The translations under genes were made by a program, and so were the position numbers. 48,986 bases of DNA from Lysobacter antibioticus HS124 (GTDB taxonomy: Bacteria > Pseudomonadota > Gammaproteobacteria > Xanthomonadales > Xanthomonadaceae), in the NCBI RefSeq assembly GCF_000336385.2, contig NZ_HG424562.1, positions 1 through 48,986 on the forward strand, read 5' to 3'. Of this stretch, positions 12,881-21,470 are shown in pieces. Below the pieces are notes generated by a model, which worked only from the letters and a program-made list of their open reading frames with translations, was not told the origin of the DNA and ran no database searches. Position 1 is the stretch's first letter, and every line of letters begins with the position of its first letter.

Positions 12881-14284
12881 ATGTCGTACCTGGAGCTGGC
12901 GATCCTGGCGATCGCCTTGGGCGCGGCCTTGCTTGCGGCGGTGTCGCCGCGGCTCGGGCCGCGCAGTCTCGCCACCGTAGCCGGATTGTCGGCGTTGGGC
13001 CTGGCGGCGCAGGCGTGGCGATGGGGCCCGTGCTGGCAGTACCTGCCGCTTTGCATGCTGGTATTGGCCTTGGCCGCGCTGGCCTGGCTGCGGCGACGAC
13101 CGCCGCGGCATCGCGTCCTGGTCTGGGCCGGGCGCGGCGGTCTGGTCGCCCTCGCCGCGGCTGCGGTCATGCCGTGGGGGCTGCTGCCGGTGCCGGAACT
13201 GCCGCCGCCGCGCGGGCCGTACGCGGTCGGCAGCCAGGTGTTCCGCTGGGCCGATCCGCGCCGCGGCGAGGCCGCGACCGACGACCCGAACGATCGGCGC
13301 AATCTGATCGTCCAGGCCTGGTACCCGGCCGCCGCCGGCGGCGCGCCGCCGCCGCCGTACCTGGACGGCCTCGGCCGCCTGCCTTCCCGGGTCTCCTTCA
13401 TTCCGTCGCTGGCGATGCAGCGCTTCGGCCGCATCGACACCCATGCCCGCCGCCAGGCGCCGCCGCTGGTGTCGGCGCGGCCCTGGCCGGTGGTGCTGTT
13501 CTCCCCGGGCTACGGCGCATCCCGCGGGTTCTACAGCGGCCTGCTCGCCGACTTGGCCAGCCGCGGCTTCGTCGTGCTGGCGGTGGATCACCCCTACGAA
13601 GCCTCGGTGACTGAGCTCGCCGACGGCCGACTGGCGACGCAGGTCGAGCGCTTCCTGCCGGACGATCCCGGCCAGCTCCGCTACATGTCGCTGCAGTTGG
13701 AAGTGCGCGCCGACGATTTGCGCGGCGTGCTCGACCGGGTCGAGAGCGGCGCCGGCTTGGGCGCCTTGTCGGCATGCCTGGATCGCGACCGCATCGCCGC
13801 GATCGGCCACTCCTTCGGCGGCGCCGCCGCGGTGGCCGCGGCGATGAGCGACCCGCGCTTGCGCGCCGCGGCCAATCTCGACGGCACGCTGTACGGCCGC
13901 ACGCTCCGCGACCGTCTCGAGGTGCCGTTCCTGCTGCTGGAAAGCGACCGTCGCGAGACCGGCCATTCCGAGCGTTACTTGCGCGGCGCGCTGGCGCTGG
14001 CCCAGCGCCTGCGTGCCGGCGGCTATCGCTACCAGATCGCCGCGGCCAACCATTACAGCTTCACCGACGTGCCGCAGTTCCTGGCGCCGCCGGCGCGATG
14101 GCTCGCGGCCGAATTCATCGGCGGCTCGCGCGGCGCTGCCGCGACCCAGGCGCTCAGCAACGACCTGCTGGTCGCGTTCCTGCACGGCGCGTGGCGCGAC
14201 GCGCCCGGCGATGTCGCGGCGGCGGCGCGCCGCGCCGGACTGAGCGGGGGCGCGTTGCCGCCGATGGCCGGCACGGCGGAATGA
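12881..14284 (+). CDS. Membrane-anchored alpha/beta hydrolase, PAF-acetylhydrolase/dienelactone-like
   Basis: A 467-aa protein with about four hydrophobic helices in residues 1-110, then an alpha/beta-hydrolase domain. The pattern NLIVQAWYPA, PVVLFSPGYG and the nucleophile elbow GHSFGG (Ser311) resembles the plasma PAF-acetylhydrolase/lipase family, which cleaves short acyl or ester bonds. A His in AANHYSF is a candidate catalytic base. It starts 25 bp after the oxygenase and is the last gene before a strong hairpin, so it is probably transcribed with the NRPS genes. Possible roles are self-protection by opening the lactone, trimming of a precursor, or an unrelated lipid esterase. The sequence does not decide between these. 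Confidence 0.85.
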   Translation: MSYLELAILAIALGAALLAAVSPRLGPRSLATVAGLSALGLAAQAWRWGPCWQYLPLCMLVLALAALAWLRRRPPRHRVLVWAGRGGLVALAAAAVMPWGLLPVPELPPPRGPYAVGSQVFRWADPRRGEAATDDPNDRRNLIVQAWYPAAAGGAPPPPYLDGLGRLPSRVSFIPSLAMQRFGRIDTHARRQAPPLVSARPWPVVLFSPGYGASRGFYSGLLADLASRGFVVLAVDHPYEASVTELADGRLATQVERFLPDDPGQLRYMSLQLEVRADDLRGVLDRVESGAGLGALSACLDRDRIAAIGHSFGGAAAVAAAMSDPRLRAAANLDGTLYGRTLRDRLEVPFLLLESDRRETGHSERYLRGALALAQRLRAGGYRYQIAAANHYSFTDVPQFLAPPARWLAAEFIGGSRGAAATQALSNDLLVAFLHGAWRDAPGDVAAAARRAGLSGGALPPMAGTAE

Positions 14285-14297
14285 GCGCATCGCAACG

Positions 14298-14334
14298 GCA
14301 GCGGCCCCGGGACGCGAGTCGCCGGGGCCGCTGC
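14298..14334. terminator. GC-rich hairpin between convergent genes
   Basis: A perfect 13-bp inverted repeat (gcagcggccccgg and its complement) flanks an 11-nt loop, 14 bp after the hydrolase stop and about 40 bp before the end of the convergent hydrolase gene. No T-run follows on either strand. It is a good candidate for a bidirectional terminator closing the NRPS operon, but the missing U-tract means Rho-independent function is not proven. Confidence 0.65.
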
Positions 14335-14373
14335 GGGTCGGTGCGAGCGGCGAGGCCGGCCCGCCGCCGTCGA

Positions 14374-15204
14374 TCAGGATCGCAGGAAGGCGAGCAGATC
14401 CTGGTTGAGCTTGTCCTTGTGGGTATCGGTCAACCCGTGCGGGGCGCCCGGATAGACCACCAGCTTGTGGTCCTTCACCAACTTGGCCGCGGCATGGGCG
14501 GCCGCGTCGATCGGCACCACCTGGTCGTCGTCGCCGTGCAGGATCAGGGTCGGCACGTCGAACTTCTTCAGGTCTTCGCTGAAGTCGGTTTCCGAAAACG
14601 CGGCGATGCAGTCGTAGGTGTTCTTGTGCCCGGCCAGCATGCCCTGCATCCAGAACCAATCGATCATGCCCTGCGACGGCGTCGCGCCGGGGCGGTTGAA
14701 GCCGAAGAACGGGCCGCTGGCGAGGTCCTGGTAGAGCTTGGAGCGGTCGGCGATAGAACCGGCGCGCAGGCCGTCGAACACGTCCTTGGGCAAGCCGCCG
14801 GGATTGGCCTCGGTCTTGAGCATCTGCGGCGGCACCGCCGAGATCAATCCGGCCTTCTTGACCCGGCCGGTGCCGTGACGACCGATGTAGCGCGCGACCT
14901 CGCCGCCGCCGGTGGAGAAGCCGAACAAACTCGCGCCGCGCAGGTCGAGATGCTCGATCAGCTGCGCCAGATCGTCGGCGTAATGGTCCATGTCGTTGCC
15001 GTGCCAGGGCTGGCTGGAGCGGCCGTGGCCGCGGCGGTCATGGGCGATGGTGCGGTAGCCGTGATCGGCCAGGAACAGCATCTGCGCTTCCCAGCTGTCT
15101 GCGTTGAGCGGCCAGCCGTGGCTGAAGACCACCGGCGCGCCGTCGGTCGGGCCCCAGTCTTTGTAGTAGATCTGTACGCCGTCTTTAGTGATGAAAGTGC
15201 CCAT
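14374..15204 (-). CDS. Alpha/beta hydrolase, non-heme chloroperoxidase/arylesterase-like
   Basis: A 276-aa cytoplasmic alpha/beta hydrolase of the cofactor-free haloperoxidase/esterase group. It has the oxyanion HGWP motif, the nucleophile elbow GFSTGG (Ser97), the acid in [10 protein letters not shown] and the base in PGAPHGL. In this family the catalytic triad hydrolyses esters and, with acetate, forms peracids; the physiological substrate is rarely known. It lies 78 bp downstream of wrbA on the same strand and may share its transcript, which suggests a role in redox or electrophile stress. The length is typical and there is no signal peptide. Confidence 0.93.
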   Translation of the reverse strand: MGTFITKDGVQIYYKDWGPTDGAPVVFSHGWPLNADSWEAQMLFLADHGYRTIAHDRRGHGRSSQPWHGNDMDHYADDLAQLIEHLDLRGASLFGFSTGGGEVARYIGRHGTGRVKKAGLISAVPPQMLKTEANPGGLPKDVFDGLRAGSIADRSKLYQDLASGPFFGFNRPGATPSQGMIDWFWMQGMLAGHKNTYDCIAAFSETDFSEDLKKFDVPTLILHGDDDQVVPIDAAAHAAAKLVKDHKLVVYPGAPHGLTDTHKDKLNQDLLAFLRS

Positions 15205-15282
15205 GGTTCGACTCCTGTCGTAGCGATTGAAGCGGACGGGCGCGGCAGCGCCCGAGCGCGGGGGAGGGAGCGGTGCGGAGGA

Positions 15283-15882
15283 TCAGCGGATCAGGCGCTG
15301 CGCGGTCTCGGCGACCACGCGGCCCTGGTAGCGCGCGCCCTCGAGTTCGTTCTCGCTGGGCTGGCGCGAACCGTCGCCGCCGGCGATCGTGGTCGAGCCG
15401 TAGGGCGAACCGCCGGTGACTTCGTCCAGGCGCATTTGTCCGGCGTGGCCGTAGTCCAGGCCGACCACCACCATGCCGAAGTGCAGCAGGTTGGTGATGA
15501 TCGAGAACAGCGTGGTTTCCTGGCCGCCGTGCTGGGTCGCGGTCGAGACGAAAGCCGAGCCGACCTTGCCGTGCAGCGCGCCGCGCGCCCACAGCCCACC
15601 GGCCTGATCGAGGAAGTTGGCCATCTGCGAGGACATGCGACCGAAGCGGGTGCCGGTGCCGATCACGATCGCGTCGTAGTCGGCCAGCTCCTCGACCTTG
15701 GCGATCGGCGCGGCCTGGTCGAGCTTGTAGTGCGAGCGGCGCGCCACTTCTTCGGGCACCAGCTCGGGCACGCGCTTGATGTCGACCTGCGCGCCGGCGC
15801 CGCGGGCGCCTTCGGCGATGGCCTGGGCCATGGTTTCGATATGCCCGTAGGCGGAGTAGTACAACACCAGAATCTTGGCCAT
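15283..15882 (-). CDS. wrbA: NAD(P)H:quinone oxidoreductase, WrbA flavodoxin-like
   Basis: A 199-aa WrbA-type FMN protein that reduces quinones by two electrons and so avoids semiquinone radicals. The start is [14 protein letters not shown], where the [10 protein letters not shown] loop binds FMN phosphate. [18 protein letters not shown] and the TQHGGQETT segment are hallmark WrbA motifs. An in-frame upstream ATG at 15924 would add 14 residues not seen in the family, so 15882 is preferred. It lies between pirin and the chloroperoxidase-like hydrolase, all on the minus strand. The LysR gene upstream of pirin is a likely controller of the set. Confidence 0.96.
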   Translation of the reverse strand: MAKILVLYYSAYGHIETMAQAIAEGARGAGAQVDIKRVPELVPEEVARRSHYKLDQAAPIAKVEELADYDAIVIGTGTRFGRMSSQMANFLDQAGGLWARGALHGKVGSAFVSTATQHGGQETTLFSIITNLLHFGMVVVGLDYGHAGQMRLDEVTGGSPYGSTTIAGGDGSRQPSENELEGARYQGRVVAETAQRLIR

Positions 15883-15960
15883 GGGGCGCTCTTGGAAGTA
15901 GGGTTGGATTGCTGGGGCAAGCAACGCCGGCCACCTTGCCGGCGCTACGTTCTACAGTGT

Positions 15961-16005
15961 GAGTCGTACGTCGTGCGCTTGCGTGCGACTCGAGACTAAA
16001 GTCTC
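15961..16005. repeat. Two adjacent inverted repeats between pirin and wrbA
   Basis: A 10-bp imperfect inverted repeat (gagtcgtacg at 15961 and cgtgcgactc ending at 15991) is followed by a short perfect one (gagac, taaa, gtctc, 15992-16005) that overlaps the pirin stop codon. The pair could attenuate or end the pirin transcript, or serve as a binding site upstream of wrbA. No T-run is present. Confidence 0.4.
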
Positions 16006-16705
16006 AGGGCGCGGTGTCGACCAGCACGATTTCGGCGTCTTCCAGCGCGGTGACGCGCAGGCCGGCTTCGTCGCGGATCGCGGCGCCGTCGCGGGCGTCG
16101 ATGCGCACACCGTTGACTTCGACCGCGCCCTTGGCCGGCACCAGGTAGCCGTAGCGATCGGCGCCGAGCGCGTACTCGGCCGATTCGCCGGCGGCCAGGG
16201 TCAGTCCCAGCACCCGCGCATCGGCGCGGATCGGCAGAGCGTCGTCGTCGCCGGCCATGCCGCTGGCCAGGATCACGAAGCGGCCGCTGCGCTCGCCCTT
16301 CGGGAACGGCTTGCTGCCCCAGGTCGGGGTGCCGCCGCGCTGGTCGGGCAAGATCCAGATCTGGAAGATGCGGGTGGTATCGGCCTCCAGGTTGTACTCG
16401 GCGTGCTGGATGCCGCTGCCTGCGCTCATCACCTGCACGTCGCCGGCCTCGGTGCGGCCGCGGTTGCCGAGGTTGTCCTGGTGGCTGATCGCGCCGTCGC
16501 GAACGTAGGTGATGATCTCCATGTCCGCATGCGAATGCGGCGGGAAGCCGGTATTGGCTTGGATCGCGTCGTCGTTCCACACTCGCAGCGCACCCCAGCC
16601 CATGCGCTCGGGGTCGTGATAGTTGGCGAAGGAGAAGTGGTGCTTGGCGTCGAGCCAGCCGTGGTGGGCGCCGCCGAGGCGGGCGTAAGGGCGATGCTGG
16701 ATCAT
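16004..16705 (-). CDS. Pirin family protein (bicupin, quercetinase-like)
   Basis: A 233-aa bicupin of the pirin/YhhW group. The N-terminal cupin has the expected metal ligands His57, His59 (PPHSHADME), His101 and Glu103 (GIQHAEYN). Members bind Fe or Ni; some are quercetin dioxygenases and others act as redox-sensing partners of transcription factors. The length and the HHGWLDAKHHFSF start are typical of bacterial members. It is transcribed divergently from the LysR gene, with wrbA downstream, an arrangement in line with a quinone or flavonoid stress regulon. The true substrate cannot be read from the sequence. Confidence 0.94.
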   Translation of the reverse strand: MIQHRPYARLGGAHHGWLDAKHHFSFANYHDPERMGWGALRVWNDDAIQANTGFPPHSHADMEIITYVRDGAISHQDNLGNRGRTEAGDVQVMSAGSGIQHAEYNLEADTTRIFQIWILPDQRGGTPTWGSKPFPKGERSGRFVILASGMAGDDDALPIRADARVLGLTLAAGESAEYALGADRYGYLVPAKGAVEVNGVRIDARDGAAIRDEAGLRVTALEDAEIVLVDTAP

Positions 16706-16826
16706 GTCGTGGCTCCCGAAGTTGTGGTTGCGTGGGCGATGGACGGCACGATAGACCTCGCAGGCAGGCTTTAGAATGGAACGGATCGAATAAGATTCAT
16801 TCCAAAAACATCACGGTTGCCGCGCC
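16706..16826. promoter_or_regulatory. Divergent pirin/LysR promoter region
   Basis: The only AT-rich part of this 121-bp gap is 16771-16810. It contains an inverted repeat TGGAA (16777-16781) and TTCCA (16800-16804), with a smaller dyad GAAT-aag-ATTC inside. Spacing and position suit a LysR-type box controlling both directions. The operator call is inference. Confidence 0.4.
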
Positions 16827-17744
16827 ATGCAGAAACTCCCCGACCTGGAAGCCTGGGCGATCTTCGCCAAGGTCGCCGAAACCGGCTCTTTCGCCCGCAC
16901 CGCGGCCGAGTTCGGCCTGGCCCAAGCGACCGTGTCCAAGGCCATCGGCCGGCTCGAAGCGCGGCTCAAGACCGTGCTGTTCCACCGCACCTCACGGCGC
17001 ATGTCGCTGACCGAGAGCGGCCGCGGCGCGCTCGAGCGCGCCAGCCGCATCCTCGCCGAGGGCGAGGCGGTCGAGGCCGAGATCACCGCCCAGGCCAAGA
17101 ACCCCCGCGGGGTCGTGCGGATCGCGGCGCCGATGTCGTTCGGCGTGGCCCACCTGTCGCCGCTGCTGCCGGAGTTCATGGCCAAGTACCCGGACATCGC
17201 CCTGGAGATCGCCTTCGACGACGGCGTCACCGACCTGGTCGGCGGCGGTTACGACCTGGCGCTGCGGATCTCGGCCCTGGCCGATTCCAGCCTGTTGGCG
17301 CGACGGCTGTGCGGCGTGCGCATCCTGCTGGTAGGCGCGCCGGCCTACTTCGAACGCCACGGCCGCCCACGCCACCCGCGCGAACTGGCCGCCCACCACG
17401 GCCTGTCCTACACCTACTCGCGTTTCGGCAGCGCCTGGCGCTTCCAGCACAAACGCCACGGCGATTTCTCCATCGCGGTGCCGTCGCCGCTGCGGGTCAA
17501 CAACGCCGAAGCCTTGAACCCGGCCCTGATCGCCGGCCTGGGACTGGCGCTGCAGCCCGAGTTCCTGGTCTGGCGCGAGTTGCGCAGCGGCAAGTTGGAA
17601 GCGGCGATGGCCGAGTGGGCGCCGCCGCCGATCGCGCTGCACGTGGTCACCCCGCCGGGACGGGTGCGGCCGGCGCGGGTGCAACTGCTGATCGACTATC
17701 TGGTGCGCAAGTTCGAGAAGGCGCCGTGGGCCGAGCCTTCGTGA
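16827..17744 (+). CDS. LysR family transcriptional regulator
   Basis: A 305-aa LTTR. The N-terminal winged helix-turn-helix is clear ([20 protein letters not shown], then [13 protein letters not shown] and [15 protein letters not shown]), followed by a linker helix and a LysR substrate-binding domain beginning at [12 protein letters not shown]. Subfamily features are those of the DsdC/YafC-like regulators that often sit beside pirin and quinone reductase genes. It is divergent from pirin with a 121-bp gap, the standard layout for an LTTR that controls its neighbour and itself. The effector is unknown. Confidence 0.95.
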   Translation: MQKLPDLEAWAIFAKVAETGSFARTAAEFGLAQATVSKAIGRLEARLKTVLFHRTSRRMSLTESGRGALERASRILAEGEAVEAEITAQAKNPRGVVRIAAPMSFGVAHLSPLLPEFMAKYPDIALEIAFDDGVTDLVGGGYDLALRISALADSSLLARRLCGVRILLVGAPAYFERHGRPRHPRELAAHHGLSYTYSRFGSAWRFQHKRHGDFSIAVPSPLRVNNAEALNPALIAGLGLALQPEFLVWRELRSGKLEAAMAEWAPPPIALHVVTPPGRVRPARVQLLIDYLVRKFEKAPWAEPS

Positions 17745-17904
17745 TGCCGTCAGGCGCCTGCCTTTCGCGCGCCGCTGCCCGGGTGGGGAAGGAACGCTGC
17801 ATGGCGGCGGCGCCGATGCCGGCGGCGTCTCTCGCCGTTCGCGGCCGCGCCTGGGCGGACGGCGGCTTTCGCGATGCGTCACCGGAAAGCACCGGGTCGC
17901 AGCC

Positions 17905-17960
17905 TCTTTTCTTATTTTATTTCAAGTCTTTATAAACACTTCGTGACGCATCACTATAGC
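17905..17960. promoter_or_regulatory. AT-rich promoter-like tract
   Basis: The stretch from 17905 to about 17960 is strikingly AT-rich against a GC-rich background, with TTTATAAAC and a CTATAG hexamer about 35 bp before the ATG of the next gene. It probably carries the promoter of the 99-aa protein. No clear -35/-10 pair can be assigned. Confidence 0.35.
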
Positions 17961-17986
17961 GCGCCGCAAGCCATGCAGCCGCCGCC

Positions 17987-18286
17987 ATGAAGCACGCCGA
18001 CGATCCCGGCACCCTGGAACTGGAACTGCCCAAGAAGCGCGGCCGGCCGACGCTCTACACCAGTGCGCTGACCCCGGCCGAACGCGCCCGTCGTTATCGC
18101 CGCCGCAAGGCCGATCGATTCGACGCGGCCTGGAGCGACCCGGCCGGTGCCGAGACCGGCATCCTGTGCCAGGCGCTGGCCTGGCTGGCCGCCAATCCGG
18201 GCGCGGTCAGCGAACGCACCGCGCAGCAGCTCGGCTCGCGGATCGCCAAGGAACTGGCGCGTCGCTTCCCGGTGCCGGCGAAATAG
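17987..18286 (+). CDS. Small basic protein with KKRGRPT (AT-hook-like) motif
   Basis: A 99-aa soluble protein. The N-terminal third contains KKRGRPTLYTSALTPAERAR followed by a run of arginines (RRYRRRKADR). KRGRP is the core of an AT-hook, and the xRGRPxLY...TPAERARRYR layout recurs in small putative DNA-binding proteins of proteobacteria. The C-terminal half is a plain helical segment (AQQLGSRIAKELARRF). I do not recognise a named family with certainty. It stands alone between the LysR and DUF2867 genes, preceded by an AT-rich tract. A nucleoid-binding or regulatory role is a guess from the motif only. Confidence 0.75.
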   Translation: MKHADDPGTLELELPKKRGRPTLYTSALTPAERARRYRRRKADRFDAAWSDPAGAETGILCQALAWLAANPGAVSERTAQQLGSRIAKELARRFPVPAK

Positions 18287-18425
18287 CGCGCCGGCCGCAT
18301 CGATGCGCCGCCCGGTGCGCGCATCGGTCGCAATCCCCGCCGGAGCCGAGCGGCGCAGACTGATCCGGAGCGCCAACGACGGCGCCCGACGCCGCGCAAT
18401 CCGGCGCGGCACGCCAGGAGCGAAC

Positions 18426-18962
18426 ATGGCCTTGCCCCGCAACATCGTCAGCGCCGTACCCTTGCCGCGCGAATGCAGCGTGATCGATCACTACCCGCGC
18501 ACCGATCTGGCCGACGCCTATTCGATCGAGCTGCCGCCGGGCGTCTCGCAAAGCCCGGAAGAGTTGGCGCGCTTCATGTTTGCTCACGCGCCGGGCTGGT
18601 CGCGGGCGCTGATGGGCCTGCGCGACCTGCTGGTCGCCGGTCTCGGCCTCAAGACCGTTGCGCAGCTGACCGCGACCACCCCGGAACAGGCCGCGCAACG
18701 GATCGCCTTCTTCAAGATCTACAGCCGCCGCGCCGGCGAAATCGTGCTCGGCGAAGACGACAGGCATCTGGATTTTCGCCTGTCTCTGCTGTGCCCGCCG
18801 GCGCCGCGAGGGCGACGGCTGACCGTGTCGACGGTGGTGCATTGCCATAACCGCCTCGGCCGCGGCTACCTGTTCGTGATTGCGCCGTTCCACCGCCTGA
18901 TCGTTCGCGCCTACCTGCGCCGTGCGGCGCGGGTCGGCTGGCCGGGCGCGACGCCGGGCTGA
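18426..18962 (+). CDS. DUF2867 domain protein
   Basis: A 178-aa protein. The chosen ATG at 18426 has a good ribosome-binding site (aggag, 5 nt upstream) and begins right before the conserved part; the open frame extends further upstream without family features. DUF2867 landmarks are visible: FMFAHAPGWSRALMGLRDLLV, the GLK segment, a GEDDRHLDFRLSLL core, VHCHNRLGRGYLFVIAPFHRLIV near the C-terminus and a basic tail. The family has no firmly assigned function; it has a compact alpha/beta fold with a hydrophobic PFHRLIV helix. There is no signal peptide. It is probably its own transcription unit. Confidence 0.88.
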   Translation: MALPRNIVSAVPLPRECSVIDHYPRTDLADAYSIELPPGVSQSPEELARFMFAHAPGWSRALMGLRDLLVAGLGLKTVAQLTATTPEQAAQRIAFFKIYSRRAGEIVLGEDDRHLDFRLSLLCPPAPRGRRLTVSTVVHCHNRLGRGYLFVIAPFHRLIVRAYLRRAARVGWPGATPG

Positions 18963-19195
18963 GCGTGCGGCTGCAAGCCCGCACCGCGAACGCGCTCGAC
19001 GGACGATCTGCGCCGTGCCCGGCTGTCGCGCGAGCGGACGACCGTCGCAGTGCGTGCATCGCGGCGCCTCATCGATGGCGGCATCGGCGACAGGCGACGG
19101 CGGCGGGCGCGGCATAATGCATCGTTCTTCGTGCGGGCGGGCAGGGTGCTTGCGCAGCGTCGGCCACGGCGTGGCTCGCCAAGCGATAGCTTGCG

Positions 19196-19225
19196 TTGAC
19201 AGGCATGTAACCGGTTACATATGAT
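19196..19225 (+). promoter_or_regulatory. Promoter with overlapping perfect palindromic operator upstream of GH3 gene
   Basis: A consensus -35 TTGACA (19196-19201) and a -10 TATGAT (19220-19225) are separated by 18 bp. The spacer is almost filled by a perfect 16-bp palindrome ATGTAACCGGTTACAT (19205-19220). The central CG and symmetric arms are typical of LacI-family operators that control sugar-use genes. A repressor bound here would block RNA polymerase directly. No LacI gene lies in the window. Confidence 0.8.
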
Positions 19226-19261
19226 GCCTGAACGATAATTTTACGCAGGGTGCAAGCCGTA

Positions 19262-21442
19262 ATGACTGGCCGCGTTGATGTCGATGCGCTACTCCGGCGC
19301 ATGACGCTGGAGGAAAAGATCGGCCAGCTGTCGGTCTTGGCCGACTCGATCCGCCCCTTCGCTTTCGACGTCAATCCGGACTCGTTCCAATGGGGTCCGG
19401 AGCGTACCCGCGAGATGATCCGCGCCGGCCAGGTCGGCGCTTTGTTCAACGGAGTAGGGGCCGCCGAAGGGCGCGAACTGCAACGCATCGCGGTCGAGGA
19501 AAGCCGGCTGGGCATTCCCTTGCTGCTCGGCGCCGATGTCATCCACGGCATGCGCACCGTGTTTCCGATTCCGCTCGGCGAATCGGCCAGCTTCGAGCCG
19601 GAACTGGCCGAGCGCACCGCCCGCGCCGCCGCGATCGAGGCCACTCGCGAGGGCCTGCACTGGACCTTCGCCCCGGTGGTCGACGTCGCTCGCGACCAGC
19701 GTTGGGGCCGGGTGGCCGAAACCAGCGGCGAAGACACCTATTTGTCGTGCGAGTTCGCCCGCGCCCGGGTGCGCGGCTTCCAGGGCCCGGACCTGACCGC
19801 GGACGATTCGCTGCTGGCCACGCTCAAGCACTTCGCCGCCTACGGCGCGGTCGGCGCGGGCCTGGACTACAACGCGGTGGATCTGGCGCCGCAAACGCTG
19901 CACGAAGTGCACCTGCCGCCGTTCAAGGCCGCGATCGAGGCCGGCGCGTTGACGGTCATGAGCTCGTTCAACGACATCAACGGCGTGCCCGCGACCGCCA
20001 ACCGCGAGCTGCTGACCGGCGTGTTGCGCGATCAATGGGGCTTCGAAGGCTTCGTGGTTTCCGACTACACCTCCGACTTCGAACTGATCGCGCACGGCTA
20101 TGCCGCCGACGAACGCCAGGCCGCTGAGCTGAGCCTCAACGCCGGCCTGGACATGAGCATGCAGAGCGGCATTTTCATGGACCACCTCGGCGCCCTGGTC
20201 GAACAAGGCCGGGTCGGCGTGGCGGCGATCGACGCCGCGGCGCGGCGCATCCTCGACGTCAAAGCGCGGATGGGCCTGTTCGAGAATCCGTACCGCTCTC
20301 TGAACCCGGCGCCGCCCGGCCCGGCGCCGTATCTGGCGGCGCACGACGCGCTCGCGCGCGAGGCCGCGCGGCGCTCGGTGGTGATGCTGAAGAACCAGGG
20401 CGAGTTGCTGCCGCTGCGCAAATCCGGCCAGCGCATCGCCCTGATCGGCCCCTTCGCCCGCGACCGCGAGAACCTCGCCGGTTGCTGGAACATCTTCGGC
20501 GACGCCAGTCGCGAGATCGACCTGGAAACCGGCCTGCGCGCCGCGCTCGCCGATCCGCAATCGCTGCAGGTCGTGGAAGGCTGCGGCATCGAAGCATCGC
20601 TGGAGGGCGGCATCCAAGCCGCCGTGGCCGCGGCGCGCCAGGCCGAGGCGGTGCTGCTCGCATTGGGCGAACCGTCGGTGTACTCCGGCGAGGCGCAGTC
20701 GCGCACCCAGATCGTGCTGCCGCCGGCGCAACAGGCCCTGGCCGAGGCGGTGATCGCCACCGGCACGCCCGTCGTCGTGTTGCTGCGCAGCGGTCGCGCG
20801 CTCGCGCTGAGCCCGGCGCTGCAATCGGCCGACGCCATTCTCGCGACCTGGTTCCTCGGCACCCAGACCGGCCATGCCGTCGCCGACCTGGTGTTCGGCG
20901 ATCACAGTCCGTCGGCGCGCCTGCCGGTAAGCTTTCCGCGCGATGCCGGCCAGCAGCCGTATTACTACAACCATCCCTCGACCGGCCGACCCTACACGCC
21001 CGAAGGCCTGCAGGCGTTCCGCACCCGTTGGCGCGAAGTCGATCATTCGGCCCTGTATCCGTTCGGCCACGGCCTGACCTATACCCGCTTCGACTACGGC
21101 CCGGTCGAACTCGATCCCGCCGGCCTGGCCTGGGACGGACAACTGACGGTGCGTGCGCGCATCGCCAACGTCGGCACCCGCAGCGGCGAGGAGGTAGTGC
21201 AGTTGTACGTGCGCGACCGCGTCGCCAGCCGGGTGCGGCCGATCCGCGAGCTCAAGCGCTTCCAGAAGATCGCGCTCGCGCCGGGCGAGGGGCGGGTGGT
21301 CGAATTCACCCTGGACCGCAGCGACCTGGAGTTCCGCAGCGTCGACAATCGCCCGATCGCCGAGCCGGGACGTTTCGATGTGTGGATAGCGCCGTCGGCG
21401 ACCGCCGGAATCGCCGTGTCGTTCGAACTCCATCCGGCCTGA
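19262..21442 (+). CDS. Glycoside hydrolase family 3 beta-glucosidase (BglX-like)
   Basis: A 726-aa GH3 enzyme cleaving terminal beta-glucosides or related beta-linked sugars. The (beta/alpha)8 domain holds KHFAAYGAVGAGLDYN and the nucleophile motif VVSDYTSD (Asp268). The alpha/beta sandwich domain follows (RSVVMLKNQGELLPL), and the C-terminus is an FnIII-like domain (LYPFGHGLTYTRFDYG, then GEEVVQLYVRD). BglX relatives are exported, but no signal peptide is visible, so this copy looks cytoplasmic and would act on imported oligosaccharides. The ATG at 19262 is chosen over the GTG at 19250 because of its spacing from the GCAGGG sequence. Control by sugar-responsive repression is inferred from the palindromic operator. 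It is followed after 28 bp by an SDR-like gene. Confidence 0.95.
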   Translation: MTGRVDVDALLRRMTLEEKIGQLSVLADSIRPFAFDVNPDSFQWGPERTREMIRAGQVGALFNGVGAAEGRELQRIAVEESRLGIPLLLGADVIHGMRTVFPIPLGESASFEPELAERTARAAAIEATREGLHWTFAPVVDVARDQRWGRVAETSGEDTYLSCEFARARVRGFQGPDLTADDSLLATLKHFAAYGAVGAGLDYNAVDLAPQTLHEVHLPPFKAAIEAGALTVMSSFNDINGVPATANRELLTGVLRDQWGFEGFVVSDYTSDFELIAHGYAADERQAAELSLNAGLDMSMQSGIFMDHLGALVEQGRVGVAAIDAAARRILDVKARMGLFENPYRSLNPAPPGPAPYLAAHDALAREAARRSVVMLKNQGELLPLRKSGQRIALIGPFARDRENLAGCWNIFGDASREIDLETGLRAALADPQSLQVVEGCGIEASLEGGIQAAVAAARQAEAVLLALGEPSVYSGEAQSRTQIVLPPAQQALAEAVIATGTPVVVLLRSGRALALSPALQSADAILATWFLGTQTGHAVADLVFGDHSPSARLPVSFPRDAGQQPYYYNHPSTGRPYTPEGLQAFRTRWREVDHSALYPFGHGLTYTRFDYGPVELDPAGLAWDGQLTVRARIANVGTRSGEEVVQLYVRDRVASRVRPIRELKRFQKIALAPGEGRVVEFTLDRSDLEFRSVDNRPIAEPGRFDVWIAPSATAGIAVSFELHPA

Positions 21443-21470
21443 GCCGCATCGTCGCGGGGGGGAAGAGCGC

